A stretch of DNA of 64,000 nucleotides. Origin: Chromohalobacter sarecensis (GTDB lineage: Bacteria; Pseudomonadota; Gammaproteobacteria; Pseudomonadales; Halomonadaceae). The DNA is taken from the NCBI RefSeq assembly GCF_023061135.1, contig NZ_JAKGAN010000001.1:372001-436000 (forward strand). The letters are read 5' to 3'. Position 1 is the first letter of the stretch, and each line of letters begins with the position of its first letter. A program made the position numbers and the translations under genes. The notes under the pieces were generated by a model that had not been told where the DNA came from, did not search any database, and saw only the letters and a list, made by a program, of their open reading frames with translations. This document shows, in pieces, positions 9,597 to 20,500 of the stretch.

Positions 9597-12083
9597 TTAT
9601 CTGAGTGTCGTGTGTTGTGCAGGCGGTGGCGTGACGAGCGCCTCGAAGGTCTCGACAGGACTTGGGCGTCCATAGTAATAGCCCTGATAATGATGACAGC
9701 CGAGCCGTGCGAGGAAATCGCGTTGGGGCAGGGTTTCGACACCTTCGGCCACGGTCTTGAGTTGCAGGCTGTCGGCCAGGGCGATGATGGTCTTGACGAT
9801 GGCGGCATCGTTGGCCTCGACGAGGACATCGCGCACGAAGGAGACATCGATCTTCAAGGCATTGAACGGCAGGCGCTTCAAATAGGCCAGCGACGAATAG
9901 CCGGTGCCGAAGTCATCCAGGGAAAAGCTCACCCCATGGCGTTTGAGCTGCATCATCTTGTCGATGACGCTCTCGACGTTGGCGAGTAGCAGGCTTTCGG
10001 TTAGCTCCAGGGTCAGGCGTTCGGGCGGCGCCTGATGGTCGGCGAGCGTGGTCAGCACCTGGGCGACGAAGTCGTGCTGCTGAAACTGGTGCACGCTGAC
10101 ATTGACGGACAGCTGCAAGTCGGCCAACGCCGGATCGGTCGCCCAGCGAGCCAGCCGCGAACAGGCCTTTGCCAGCACCCATTGCCCCATGGGTAGGATC
10201 AATCCGGTTGTTTCGGCGAGGGGAATGAATGCGCCCGGGGAGATCATCCCACGTTCGGGATGCTGCCAGCGGATCAACGTCTCGGCTCCGATGATGGTGC
10301 CTTCAGCATCGACCTGGGGTTGGTAGTACAAGCGCATCTGCTCGTCCTGGATAGCCTGGCGAAGTTCGGCTTCCATCCATAGGCGATCCTGGAGAGCGTC
10401 TTCCATTTCGGGATGGAAAACGTAACTCGTGTTGCCGCCGTCCTGCTTGGCCCGTGAGAGGGCCAGACTGGCGCGCTTGACCAGTTCGTCTGCCACCACG
10501 TCGTCGTCGCCGAACCATACCCCGCCTAGGCTGTGCGTCGTGGTGTGCGAATGATCGTCGAGATCGTACACGCCGCCGATAACCTGCCGCACGGTGCTCA
10601 TGTGGTGCCGCAATTTCGTCATGGCGGCGTCGCGGTCGAATGGCAAACCGGTCACCACCAGGGCGAATTCGTTGCCGCCCAGGCGTGCCAGGTCGTGCTC
10701 GTGGCGTGCGAAACGCTTGAGACGACGTGCCACATGACGTAGCAGCATATCGCCGGCGGCATTACCTCGTGAGTCGTTGAGCGCCTTGAAGTTGTCGATA
10801 TCGAGCATGATCAGCGCACCGCTTTGTTCCCGCGTGTGACACGCGGCTTGCACGGCGCCGAGGCGCGTATAAAGGGTCTGGCGATTGGGCAGGTCGGTCA
10901 GGGAGTCGTGATGCGCGAGGCGGTGGATTTTCGCCTCCGCCTCGCGACGCGCGCTCAGGTCCTGAAGGGTGGCTACATAGTGGCACATGGTGGTGTGGCT
11001 GCTGTATTCGACGCGACTGACGCTCAAGCGTGCCGGAAAGGCTTGGCCGTTCTTGCGTCGCGCCTTGATCTCGCCTTGCCAGTGCCCGTTGGCGGTGATG
11101 TGGTGGCGGATATCGCGATTGACTTGGGCGCTTTCAGGAGAGTGCTCGAGGACTGATAGAGGCTTGCCCTGAATGTCGCTGGAGGTGTAGCCGGTCATGG
11201 TCGTGAAGGCCCGGTTGCTGAGTACGATCCGGCCTTGGGCATCGAATAGCAGGAAGGCGTCGTTGATCGCGGCGATGACTTCCATGAGTTGTTCGCGTGA
11301 CATCGTCGACTGACGCGCGTGGCGCTGCAGACGCCGGTCGATGAAGACGCTCAGCGCGGCGATGAGCAATAACAGTGTGACGACACCGCTGACACTGACG
11401 GCGAGCCACGAGGAGGACGTTTCCGGTGTGTGATGTGGCGCGGGCACGGGCAGGTAAAACGTGGCGGACATGGCGATGTAATGCATGCCGCTGATGGCCA
11501 GTGCAATGCAGGCGGCGATCCCGAAAAGACGACGATCGAGGTGGATCAGGCGGCGGTGGCGTACGCAGTAGCGATGGGCCAGCATTGCCCCCACACCGAG
11601 CGCCAGTGCAACCGCGATCGAGAGAATGAACAGGGTGGCGTCGTAGCGCACGGCGACGGGCATCCGCATGGCTTCCATACCCAGGTAGTGCATGGTGCCG
11701 ATCCCCGTGCCCAGCACCAGCCCACCAAGGACACAATAGCCCGGTGTCGCCATGGGCCGAACCATGATACGCAGTGCGTAGCCGCTGGCCAGCACGGCAG
11801 GGACCAGCGACAGGAGCGTCAGCCCCACATCGTATTGCATGGGCAGCGGTAGGCGCAGGGCTAGCATGCCGGTGAAGTGCATGCTCCACACGCCTAGTCC
11901 CATCATGCCGGCGCCGGCGATCAACCAGATGCCGCGGCGCAGACGGTTATCGGCTTCTTGCATGCGCTCGCCGATCGACAATCCGAGCCCGGAAGCGAGC
12001 CACGCCACCAGGCACGACAGCACGATCAACCACGGATCCCATTGGCCGTGGATGGCATTGTCGAAAGAAGCTGAAAAGGTCAT
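9597..12083 (-). CDS. MHYT-PAS-GGDEF-EAL membrane protein, probable c-di-GMP phosphodiesterase
   Basis: 828 residues. Residues 1-235 hold about seven transmembrane helices with the MHYT-domain motifs MHFTGM, MHYLGM and MHYIAM, thought to bind a metal or sense gas. A PAS domain follows (about 270-385), then GGDEF (about 395-555) and EAL (about 560-810). The GGDEF active site is degenerate, reading GGNEF, so cyclase activity is doubtful. In the EAL domain the first motif is ETL rather than EAL but keeps the metal-binding Glu; DDFGTGYSS, the KID lysine, AEGVET and YQGYYYGRP are all present, so phosphodiesterase activity is likely. Stand-alone gene; its input signal is unknown. Confidence 0.9.
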   Translation of the reverse strand: MTFSASFDNAIHGQWDPWLIVLSCLVAWLASGLGLSIGERMQEADNRLRRGIWLIAGAGMMGLGVWSMHFTGMLALRLPLPMQYDVGLTLLSLVPAVLASGYALRIMVRPMATPGYCVLGGLVLGTGIGTMHYLGMEAMRMPVAVRYDATLFILSIAVALALGVGAMLAHRYCVRHRRLIHLDRRLFGIAACIALAISGMHYIAMSATFYLPVPAPHHTPETSSSWLAVSVSGVVTLLLLIAALSVFIDRRLQRHARQSTMSREQLMEVIAAINDAFLLFDAQGRIVLSNRAFTTMTGYTSSDIQGKPLSVLEHSPESAQVNRDIRHHITANGHWQGEIKARRKNGQAFPARLSVSRVEYSSHTTMCHYVATLQDLSARREAEAKIHRLAHHDSLTDLPNRQTLYTRLGAVQAACHTREQSGALIMLDIDNFKALNDSRGNAAGDMLLRHVARRLKRFARHEHDLARLGGNEFALVVTGLPFDRDAAMTKLRHHMSTVRQVIGGVYDLDDHSHTTTHSLGGVWFGDDDVVADELVKRASLALSRAKQDGGNTSYVFHPEMEDALQDRLWMEAELRQAIQDEQMRLYYQPQVDAEGTIIGAETLIRWQHPERGMISPGAFIPLAETTGLILPMGQWVLAKACSRLARWATDPALADLQLSVNVSVHQFQQHDFVAQVLTTLADHQAPPERLTLELTESLLLANVESVIDKMMQLKRHGVSFSLDDFGTGYSSLAYLKRLPFNALKIDVSFVRDVLVEANDAAIVKTIIALADSLQLKTVAEGVETLPQRDFLARLGCHHYQGYYYGRPSPVETFEALVTPPPAQHTTLR

Positions 12084-12226
12084 GCGGTCGGCTTATTCCT
12101 CTCGGGCGGTATGTGGCGGTGGCCGGCGCGTACTGGAGCATGATAAGGGACGGGCGCCTCTTGTCGAAATCGCGACGTCCTGCACAGAGTAATGTTATCG
12201 GCAGAGCGGCATCGCCACTTGAAATA

Positions 12227-13162
12227 TCACGAGGCGGCGGGCGTTTCGGTGGCACGTTGTCGGTCCCCTAAGGGACTGTGCCCGAAATAGCGTTTGTAAT
12301 CGCGGCTGAACTGCGAAGCGCTCTGGTAACCCACCTGGGTGGCGGCCTGGGCGACTTGATAGTCCTGCTGAGTGAGCAGCGCGCGCGCTCTGAGCAGGCG
12401 CAGGCGCTTGAGGTACTGCATCGGTGCGAGTTGCGTGGTGCGCTTGAAATGATGATGGAAGTGCGAGGCGCTCATGTTGACGCGTTGCGCGAGCGCGTCA
12501 ACGTTCAGCGTCTGGGTGTAGTGGCTATGCAGGAACGTCAGCGCCTCGGCGATACGCGAGTATTGGCCATGGTAGGCGACCAATTGACGCAAAGAGGCGC
12601 CCTGCGAGCCGCGCAGCGCGGTGAACAGGACTTCGCGGATGCGTCCATCGCCCAACGCCGCAGCCTGCTCGGAGTCGTCGAGACAATCGATGAGTCGTGA
12701 CACGTTGTCTTCCATGTCGGCGTCCATGGAGACGGCGGCCATAGGGGCAGGCATGCGCGTGGAAGTCGTCGATGGCAGGCGCGCCACCAGGTCGCTGAGC
12801 ATGGTCATGTCGAGGCTTACCGACAAGCCCAGCAAAGGCTTGGTGTCGGACGCGTGGGTTTCGCACTCAAACGGCAGCGGCATGGCCTGAATTAGATAGT
12901 GGCCGGCGCCGTAGTGAATGATGCGTTCGCCGAGATAGCCGGTCTTGTTGCCTTGAACGATGATCACCAGGCTGGGCTCGTACATCAGCGGCGTGCGCGG
13001 ATGACCGCAATGTGAGGCGATGAGCTGTACGCCGGGCAGCCGGGTGGACGTGAAGCCATCTTGAGTGGTCAGTGATGCCAAACGCGCCGCCAAGCGCGTC
13101 TCTAAGGGAGGTTCGGTGCTGGTCTCGACGCTGGTCAAGTGAAGGGGCAATGAGTGGGTCAT
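12227..13162 (-). CDS. AraC-family regulator with AraC_N domain
   Basis: 311 residues from an ATG with GAGGAA about seven bases upstream. The N-terminal half matches the AraC_N cupin-like family often found next to alcohol dehydrogenase or aldo-keto reductase genes (EPSLVIIVQGNK, YGAGHYLIQAMPLPFECE). The C-terminal half has two helix-turn-helix motifs, the second reading VGYQSASQFSRDYKRYFGHSP. It is divergent from the alcohol dehydrogenase with a 229-base gap, so it probably regulates that gene, perhaps in response to aldehydes (inference). I saw no clear inverted repeat in the gap. Confidence 0.88.
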   Translation of the reverse strand: MTHSLPLHLTSVETSTEPPLETRLAARLASLTTQDGFTSTRLPGVQLIASHCGHPRTPLMYEPSLVIIVQGNKTGYLGERIIHYGAGHYLIQAMPLPFECETHASDTKPLLGLSVSLDMTMLSDLVARLPSTTSTRMPAPMAAVSMDADMEDNVSRLIDCLDDSEQAAALGDGRIREVLFTALRGSQGASLRQLVAYHGQYSRIAEALTFLHSHYTQTLNVDALAQRVNMSASHFHHHFKRTTQLAPMQYLKRLRLLRARALLTQQDYQVAQAATQVGYQSASQFSRDYKRYFGHSPLGDRQRATETPAAS

Positions 13163-13391
13163 AAGGCAGTTCCTCGGCAATGGCGAACGCCCGTCAGGAT
13201 AACATCGTGCATGAAAAATGCCGTCTATTCGCTTTTCGAGGTGGAGAGACAGTAGCTCTGGGCAAAAATCACACAGAATCGGGCATGGAGGAAATCGCCG
13301 ACGGCGCCCACACTAGGCATGTTCGCGACCCAGGTTGGGCGATTCGCCGAGCCGGTACGCGGTTGCACTCACCAGTTATAGGATATTCGCT

Positions 13392-14447
13392 ATGCCACAA
13401 GCCACAGGCTATGCAATGCACTCTGCCGAATCGGCACTCGAGCCATATGCTTTCGAGCGTCGCACGCCGCGCCCCGACGACGTCGCCATCGAGATTCTTT
13501 ACTGCGGTGTCTGCCACAGCGACTTGCACTTCGCGCGCGACGACTGGGGAATGGCGCAGTATCCGATCGTACCGGGCCACGAGATCGTCGGTCGGGTCAC
13601 ATCCGTCGGCAGTGATGTCGCCAACTTCAAGGAAGGCGATGTGGTCGGCGTGGGTTGCATGGTCGATTCCTGCCGTCATTGCCAAGCGTGCAACGATGGA
13701 GTGGAGCAGTACTGCGCCGAGGGCTTCACCATGACCTACGGCAGCCCCGACCGCCACGACGGCAGTCTCACCCAGGGCGGCTATTCCGACCGGGTCACGG
13801 TCAGCGAGCGTTTCGTGCTGCGCATGCCGGAAGGTATCGATCTCAAGTCCGCAGCGCCGATTCTGTGTGCCGGGGTCACCACCTACTCGCCGCTGCGTCA
13901 TTATGGCGTCAAACCGGGTGACAAGGTCGGCGTGATCGGCATGGGGGGACTCGGTCACATGGGCGTCAAGCTGGCCAAGGCACTGGGTGCCGAGGTCACC
14001 TTGTTCACGCGTTCCGAGAGCAAGGTGGCCGAGGCCAAGTCCAACGGCGCCGATCATGTGGTGGTCTCTTCCGACGAGGAACAGATGGCGGCACTCGCCG
14101 AGACCTTCGACTTCATGCTCGATACCGTGCCGAACGAGCATGACCTGAATCCGTACCTGCAGGCCTTGAAGTACGACGGTACGCATATTCTGGTCGGCCA
14201 GATGCAACCATTGGAGCCCGGCGTGGCGGGCGCTAACCTGATCTTCCGGCGTCGTGTGCTGGGCGGTTCGCTGATCGGCGGTATTCCTGAGACGCAAGAA
14301 TTGCTGGATTTCTGCGCCGAGAAGGGCATTACCTGCGATGTCGAGATGATCGATATCCAGAACATCAATGAGGCCTGGGATCGCATGCAGAAAGGCGATG
14401 TGCGTTATCGCTTCGTCATCGACATGGCATCGATGAAAGAGGGCTGA
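13392..14447 (+). CDS. zinc-dependent alcohol dehydrogenase / aldehyde reductase, YahK-like
   Basis: 351 residues from MPQATGYA, preceded by AGGAT at about eight bases; the frame is open upstream but without homology. It belongs to the cinnamyl-alcohol-dehydrogenase branch of medium-chain dehydrogenases, like E. coli YahK (349 residues), usually NADPH-dependent aldehyde reductases. The catalytic zinc region is CGVCHSD with GHEIVG; the structural zinc cysteines are in CMVDSCRHCQACNDG; the Rossmann motif is GMGGLGHMGVKLAKALGA. The divergent AraC-family gene is the likely regulator. Confidence 0.9.
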   Translation: MPQATGYAMHSAESALEPYAFERRTPRPDDVAIEILYCGVCHSDLHFARDDWGMAQYPIVPGHEIVGRVTSVGSDVANFKEGDVVGVGCMVDSCRHCQACNDGVEQYCAEGFTMTYGSPDRHDGSLTQGGYSDRVTVSERFVLRMPEGIDLKSAAPILCAGVTTYSPLRHYGVKPGDKVGVIGMGGLGHMGVKLAKALGAEVTLFTRSESKVAEAKSNGADHVVVSSDEEQMAALAETFDFMLDTVPNEHDLNPYLQALKYDGTHILVGQMQPLEPGVAGANLIFRRRVLGGSLIGGIPETQELLDFCAEKGITCDVEMIDIQNINEAWDRMQKGDVRYRFVIDMASMKEG

Positions 14448-14450
14448 ATA

Positions 14451-14524
14451 GCTACGAGCTACGAGCTACGAGCTACGAGCTACGAGCTACGAGCTACGAG
14501 CTACGAGCTACGAGCTACGAGCTA
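14451..14524. repeat. 7-bp tandem repeat, about 10.5 copies of GCTACGA
   Basis: Ten perfect copies of GCTACGA followed by GCTA begin directly after the stop codon of the alcohol dehydrogenase and run into the terminator stem. Perfect conservation suggests recent expansion by slipped-strand replication. It lies outside coding sequence, so copy number changes should not shift a frame. Confidence 0.97.
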
Positions 14525-14557
14525 AAAACGCCAGCGGCAGTGCCGCTGGCGTTTTTT
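14524..14557. terminator. bidirectional rho-independent terminator between adh and tesB
   Basis: The stem AAAAACGCCAGCGG pairs with CCGCTGGCGTTTTT around a CAGTG loop, with a T run on the right and an A run on the left. It serves both convergent genes. Confidence 0.9.
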
Positions 14558-14587
14558 CGTCTCGGGTAAAGTGCCATCATTTCGCGG

Positions 14588-15394
14588 TCAAGGGCGATGT
14601 CTGACTAGCCCTTCCTGTGCCACTGAGGCGACCAGCCGTCCGGCTCGGTCGTAGACGCTGCCGCGCGCGAATCCGCGTGCTGCGCCGGCCCAGGGGCTTT
14701 CCATGTCATACAGTAGCCAGTCGTTGATGGTCACGTCGTCGTGGAACCACAGGGCATGATCGAGACTCGCTATCTGCAGCCGTGGGTCGCCGAAAAAGGT
14801 GTCGTGCGAGACGAGGCTGGTGGTCAGCAGGTTGAAGTCAGAGCTGTAGGCAAGCAAATAGCGATGCAGCGAGCCGTCCTCGGGCAATTCGCCAGCGAGT
14901 CGGAACCACAGTCGCTTGCGCGGCATATCGGTGGTGGCATCCGGGAAATGCAGGAACTCGATGGGATGGCCGTCGAAGCGCTGCACCTCGGTGCCGGCCT
15001 CGATCAGCGATTGGGGTGACTCGAGGTCGGGCATTTCACGTTGATGGCCGAAGCCCGGTTCTTCGCCCTGGAACGAGGCGCTGCAGAAGAAAATGGTCTT
15101 GCCGTTCTGGATGGCGCTGACGCGCCGGGTAGTAAAACTCCCGCCGTCGCGTACACGATCGACCTGATACACTACTGGGCGTTTAGCGTCGCCGGGGCGC
15201 AGAAAGTAGCCGTGCAACGAGTGGGCACGGCGCGCTGTATCGACTGTACGGGTGGCGGCGGAAAGCGCTTGGCCGAGTACCTGGCCGCCAAACAATTGGG
15301 GAAGGCCGAGATCCTGGCTACGACCGCGAAACAGGTCCTCCTCCAGAGGTTCCAGACCCAATAGATCGACGAGGGTGGCGAGTGGTTGTGTCAT
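14588..15394 (-). CDS. tesB: acyl-CoA thioesterase II
   Basis: 268 residues from the ATG preceded by AAGGA at seven bases; an upstream in-frame ATG lacks support. It is a double hotdog-fold enzyme hydrolysing acyl-CoA to free fatty acid and CoA. Visible blocks: LFGGQVLGQALSAATRTV, SLHGYFLRPGD, the catalytic Asp region SLDHALWFHDD, and the C-terminal SVAQEGLVR with the catalytic Gln. E. coli TesB has 286 residues and its Asp-Thr/Ser-Gln triad is conserved here. Divergent from tadA with only 72 bases between them. Confidence 0.95.
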   Translation of the reverse strand: MTQPLATLVDLLGLEPLEEDLFRGRSQDLGLPQLFGGQVLGQALSAATRTVDTARRAHSLHGYFLRPGDAKRPVVYQVDRVRDGGSFTTRRVSAIQNGKTIFFCSASFQGEEPGFGHQREMPDLESPQSLIEAGTEVQRFDGHPIEFLHFPDATTDMPRKRLWFRLAGELPEDGSLHRYLLAYSSDFNLLTTSLVSHDTFFGDPRLQIASLDHALWFHDDVTINDWLLYDMESPWAGAARGFARGSVYDRAGRLVASVAQEGLVRHRP

Positions 15395-15466
15395 GCCGGC
15401 ATCCTTCTGATGGCTCGTTTTCATACGACTGTTCCAATTCTACCAGCATACCGGAGTGCCCCTGTG

Positions 15467-15922
15467 ATGCGCAGCGATACCTTCTACATGCACCGTGCGC
15501 TGGATCAAGCGCGCATGGGGTTGGAAGCAGGCGAGGTGCCGGTGGGCGCGGTGGTGGTCGAGCCCAGTGGCGAGATCGTGGGGGCGAGCTTCAATGCTCC
15601 GGTCTCGTGTCACGACCCGAGTGGGCATGCCGAGGTGCGCGCCTTGCGCGACGCCGCCGCACATCTGGGCAATTATCGACTGGATAGCTGCACGCTCTTC
15701 GTCACCCTGGAGCCTTGCATGATGTGCGCCGGGGCGATCATCCATGCGCGCGTAGCCCGGGTCGTGTACGGCGCTGCCGAACCCAAGAGTGGCATGGTCG
15801 AGTCACGGGCCAACCTGTTTGCTCAGCCGTGGTTCAATCACCGTGTTCAGGTGGAAGGCGGGCTGCTGGCCACGCGTGCGACGCAATTGCTGAAAGCCTT
15901 TTTCGCCGCACGACGTGACTGA
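15467..15922 (+). CDS. tadA: tRNA(Arg) adenosine-34 deaminase
   Basis: 151 residues from MRSDTFYM; the frame is open upstream but the TadA family starts here, and GGAGTG lies about ten bases before it. It converts A34 to inosine in the wobble position of tRNA-Arg(ACG). The zinc site is HAEVRAL plus PCMMCAGAI with catalytic Glu in HAE, and EVPVGAVVV marks the N-terminal strand. It ends one base before the stop of the convergent mltF gene. Confidence 0.95.
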   Translation: MRSDTFYMHRALDQARMGLEAGEVPVGAVVVEPSGEIVGASFNAPVSCHDPSGHAEVRALRDAAAHLGNYRLDSCTLFVTLEPCMMCAGAIIHARVARVVYGAAEPKSGMVESRANLFAQPWFNHRVQVEGGLLATRATQLLKAFFAARRD

Positions 15923-15923
15923 T

Positions 15924-17381
15924 CTAGAGCACTGGCGGAACGGTGTCGAAAGGCGTTCCCTGGAGCATCGAATCGTCGCGTTCGCCGAGCTGGTGAAACT
16001 GGCGCCGGCTGCGATCCACGTAGTTCAGAATTTCGTAATAACGCCGAATGTTGCGCACATAAATTACCGGCTCGCCGCCACGCGCGTAGCCATGGTGAAC
16101 TTTGCTGTACCACTGCCGTTTCTGCAGCAGAGGCAATGCTTTGCGTACGTCTGCCCAGTTGTAAGGATCGCCACCCTGCATCTCAGCGATCTTCTGGGCA
16201 TCGTAGAGGTGTCCCAGGCCGACGTTGTAGGCGGCAAGTGCCATCCAGGTACGGTCCGGTTCGGTGATCTCTTCTTGCAGGCGCCCCTTCACATGGTCGA
16301 GGTAGATGGCGCCACCCTCGATACTCTGTTCGGGGTCGAGTCGGTTGCTCACGCCGACCTCGGCAGCGGTGGCGTTGGTCAGCATCATCAGGCCGCGCAC
16401 GCCGGTCGGTGAGGTCGCACGGGGTTTCCAGTGCGATTCCTGGTAGCCCAGGGCAGCCAACAGTTTCCAGTCGAAGCCGGAATCGCGCGCGGCTTGCTTG
16501 AAAGCGTCTTCATAGCGCGGCAGGCGATTTTGGGCATGCCGGATGAAAAGGCTCGCACCCACGTATTCGAGGTAGTTGTCATGACCGAAGTAGCGTGCGA
16601 TTAGATCCGCCAGGTCGCCGTGCTCTCGAAGACGCGCGATAAACTGGTTGGCGGCTTGCAGGAGTGCCACGCCGCTGTTTTTGGGGAGCGCCCACACCAG
16701 GCTTTGCGGGTCGCCGAGCGGAAAGCCACTCTCGACGTCGGGAAAAAATAGCCGATTGAGCTTGAACTGATGTGCATAGACGACGGCAGCATCGAGTTCG
16801 CCTTTCTCGACCATTTCGATGAGGTCAGTGACTTCCAGTTCGTCGGTTTCTTGCCACGTCAACTCGGGGAGAGACGTCTGCAAATCGCGAAGCGCATGGC
16901 CGGTTCCCGAGCCACGCAGCGCGGCGATATCCAGCCCCAGGAGGTCTTCCGGTGCCTTGGGAGGGGTGATGCCGTGGTGATAGATGACGATGGGCTGCAT
17001 CGACATGATCGGGCGCGTGTAATTCACTCCGGGCTCGGCGGGATCGAGCGCCAGGGTCGCGACGCCGAGATCGGCACGGCCATCGCGCACGGCCGTGAGC
17101 ACGTCGCCGATATTGCCCTGGCTATCGATCGACAAGCTGACGTCCAATGTTTCGGCGAATTGCCGCACCAGCTCGTATTCGAATCCCGTTGGGCCATGGC
17201 GACCTTCGTAATAGGTCGACGGCGTATTGCGGGTGAATACTTGAATGAAGTCACGCGAGAAAACCTCCGACAACGCCGCGTCCCGAACAGGGAGCGTGCG
17301 GCCGTCAGGAATCAGCAGCGCCAGCAGAGCGACGAGTGCGGTCGCAGCTGGCTGCATGTAGCGTAGGAGAGCATCGAGCAT
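15924..17381 (-). CDS. mltF: membrane-bound lytic murein transglycosylase F
   Basis: 485 residues. A short N-terminal hydrophobic segment (about 10-25) is followed by a periplasmic SBP_bac_3-type domain (about 45-265, with [16 protein letters not shown] and [10 protein letters not shown]). A family-1 lytic transglycosylase domain follows (about 295-420), with catalytic Glu about residue 315 in [10 protein letters not shown] and the later AAYNVGLGH motif. It cleaves peptidoglycan glycan strands to 1,6-anhydro products. The fusion of solute-binding-like and SLT domains is the MltF hallmark. I do not see a clear lipobox. AmpD elsewhere in this window recycles the products. Confidence 0.94.
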   Translation of the reverse strand: MLDALLRYMQPAATALVALLALLIPDGRTLPVRDAALSEVFSRDFIQVFTRNTPSTYYEGRHGPTGFEYELVRQFAETLDVSLSIDSQGNIGDVLTAVRDGRADLGVATLALDPAEPGVNYTRPIMSMQPIVIYHHGITPPKAPEDLLGLDIAALRGSGTGHALRDLQTSLPELTWQETDELEVTDLIEMVEKGELDAAVVYAHQFKLNRLFFPDVESGFPLGDPQSLVWALPKNSGVALLQAANQFIARLREHGDLADLIARYFGHDNYLEYVGASLFIRHAQNRLPRYEDAFKQAARDSGFDWKLLAALGYQESHWKPRATSPTGVRGLMMLTNATAAEVGVSNRLDPEQSIEGGAIYLDHVKGRLQEEITEPDRTWMALAAYNVGLGHLYDAQKIAEMQGGDPYNWADVRKALPLLQKRQWYSKVHHGYARGGEPVIYVRNIRRYYEILNYVDRSRRQFHQLGERDDSMLQGTPFDTVPPVL

Positions 17382-17572
17382 GCCAGTTCGAGTCAGCGAT
17401 GAGAGGGGCCACCTTAGCGGGCGTTGAGCCTTGTGTCACCTGATACCGATTCCACGCAATGTGCGTGGGTGTGAAGGTGGCTTCGCCCGTGGAGACCTTT
17501 TCCAGTATCATGATCGTTCATTGGCCGCCGCCCGCGGCATCGTCTACTTGCTGTCCCAGAGGCCCATTCGAC

Positions 17573-20500
17573 ATGCTCGAACTGCGAGGAGCGCCCGCCC
17601 TTTCCGCCTTCCGTCATGCCAAGCTGTTAGCCGCGTTGCGTGATGCCGTGCCCGAGGTCGAGGCGCTGCATGCCGATTATGTTCATTTCGTCGATCATCA
17701 GGACGAACTCGATGACGCGGCGCAAGAGGTGCTGGCGCAACTGCTGAGTTATGGCCCCGTCCGTGATGGCGGAGAGGCCGAGCACGAAGGGCATCTGTTG
17801 TTGGTCGTGCCGCGCTTGGGCACGTTATCGCCGTGGTCATCGAAGGCCACCGATATCGCCCACAACTGTGGTTTGACGCAGATTCGCCGGATCGAGCGCG
17901 GCATCGCCTACCGTGTGACGCTCAAAGGTGCGCTCGACGAGGCGGCCTTCGCGAGCCTGGTAACGGCGCTTCACGACCCGATGACGGAAACGGTGTTGGC
18001 TAATTCGAGCGATGCGGCCAAGCTCTTCGAGCGCCACGAGCCGGCGCCGTTGGGGCGTGTCGATGTGCTCGACGGCGGGCGCGCCGCGCTGGTCGAGGCC
18101 AATGACGCCTTGGGGCTGGCGCTGGCCGACGATGAGATCGATTACCTGCTCGATGCCTTCCAGGGGCTCGAGCGCAATCCCACCGATGTCGAACTGATGA
18201 TGTTCGCGCAGGCCAATTCCGAGCACTGCCGGCATAAGATCTTCAATGCCGATTGGCATGTCGATGGCGAGGCGCAGCCGCATTCGCTGTTCGAGATGAT
18301 CAAGAACACCTATGCGTGTTCCAGCGACGGTATCCTGTCCGCCTATAGCGATAATGCCGCCGTGATCCGTGGCACCCAGGCGGGACGTTTCTTCGCCGCC
18401 CCCTGGCTGCCGGACCGCGAGCAGGAAACGCGTTACGCGGCGACGCAGGAGCCGATCCACATCCTGATGAAGGTGGAAACCCATAATCACCCGACGGCCA
18501 TCGCGCCACATCCCGGCGCGGCGACCGGTGCCGGCGGCGAGATTCGTGACGAAGGTGCGACGGGTATCGGCGGCAAGCCCAAGGCCGGGCTGACCGGGTT
18601 CGCGGTCTCCAATCTGCGTATCCCCGAGTTCGTCCAGCCCTGGGAAGCCTTCGATTACGGCAAGCCTGCGCGTATCCAGTCGGCGCTGGACATCATGCTG
18701 AAAGCGCCCATCGGCGGTGCGGCGTTCAATAACGAGTTCGGCCGCCCCAACCTGACGGGCTTCTTCCGTACCTTCGAGCAGGACGCAGTGGGGGCCGGCG
18801 GCATCGAGCGGCGCGGTTACCACAAGCCGGTGATGCTGGCCGGCGGCTACGGCAATATTCGCGAGGGTCATGTCGCCAAGGGCGAGATCCCGGTCGGCGC
18901 CAAGCTGATCGTGATGGGCGGCCCGGCGATGCTGATCGGCCTTGGCGGTGGCGCGGCGTCGAGCATGGCTTCGGGGGCTTCCAGTGAGGATCTCGACTTC
19001 GCCTCCGTGCAGCGCGACAACCCGGAAATGGAACGCCGTGCCCAGGAGGTCATCGACCGCTGCTGGGCGCTGGGCGATGACAATCCGCTGTGTTTCATCC
19101 ACGACGTGGGCGCCGGCGGGCTTTCCAATGCCTTGCCGGAACTGGTCAAGGATGGCGGTCGCGGCGGACGCTTCGAGTTGCGCGACGTACCCAATGCCGA
19201 GCCCGGCATGAGTCCGTTGGCGATCTGGTGCAGCGAAGCCCAGGAGCGTTACGTGCTGGCCGTGGCGCCGGAGGATCTCGAGGCGTTCGATGCACTGTGT
19301 GCGCGTGAGCGCTGTCTGTACGCTGTGGTTGGCGAGGCCACCGAGGCCCATCATCTGGCGGTTCACGATGGCCACTTCGATACGCGCCCCGTCGATCTCC
19401 CAATGAGCTTGCTGTTCGGCAAGCCGCCCAAGATGACGCGTTCCTTCGAACGTCAGTCGCGGACTCTGCCAGGGCTGGGGCTCGACAATCTCGATCTGCG
19501 CGAGGCGCTGGACCGTGTGCTACGCCTGCCGACGGTAGCCTCCAAGAGCTTCTTGATCACCATTGGTGACCGCTCGATTACGGGCATGGTGGCGCGCGAT
19601 CAGATGGTCGGCCCCTGGCAGGTACCGGTGGCCGACTGCGCGGTGACCACGGCGAGTTTCGACACGCATGCGGGCGAGGCCATGGCGCTTGGTGAGCGTC
19701 CACCGGTCGCGTTGATCGATCCCGCCGCCAGCGCGCGCCTGGCGGTGGCCGAGGCAATCACCAATCTGGCGGCGGCACCGATCGAGAAAATCGAAGACAT
19801 CAAGCTTTCTGCCAACTGGATGAGCGCCGCCGAGCATGTTGGCGAGAATCAGGCCTTGTTCGACGCCGTGCACGCCGTGGGCATGGAACTCTGCCCTCAG
19901 CTTGGCATCGCCATTCCGGTGGGCAAGGACTCGATGTCCATGCGGACCGCGTGGCAGTCCGGTGACGAGGAGAAAAGCGTTACCGCGCCGCTGACGCTGG
20001 ATATCACCGGTTTCGCGCCGGTCACCGATGCTCGGCGTACTCTGACGCCACAGCTGCGCCTGGACCAGAACGAAAGCGACCTGATCCTGATCGACCTGGG
20101 ACGCGGTCAGAACCGACTCGGCGGCTCGGCATTGGCGCAGGTGTATGGCCAGGTCGGCGATGTGTGCCCCGATCTCGAGGATGCCGAGGATCTCAAGGCC
20201 TTCTTCGCCGTGATTCAGGGGCTCAGCGCCGATGGCAAGCTGCTCGCCTATCATGACCGCAGCGACGGCGGCTTGCTGGTGACGTTGCTGGAGATGGCCT
20301 TCGCCGCGCGTGGCGGACTGGAGATCAAGCTCGACTGGCTGATCGACGATGCCTACGAAGCCTTCGATGCCTTGTTTGCCGAAGAACTGGGCGCGGTGAT
20401 TCAGGTCAATCGTCACGATACCGAGTTCGTGCTCGCCCAGCTCGCGGCCGCAGGCCTCGAAACCAGCGGCGTAGTTGCCCGGCCCCGCTACGACGATCAG

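Noticed and set aside
14451-14524. CRISPR array
   Set aside because: Repeat unit is only 7 bp and there are no spacers or cas genes.
17837-19375. 512-codon open frame antisense to purL
   Set aside because: PurL is certain on the plus strand; the antisense frame is open because of GC-rich third positions.
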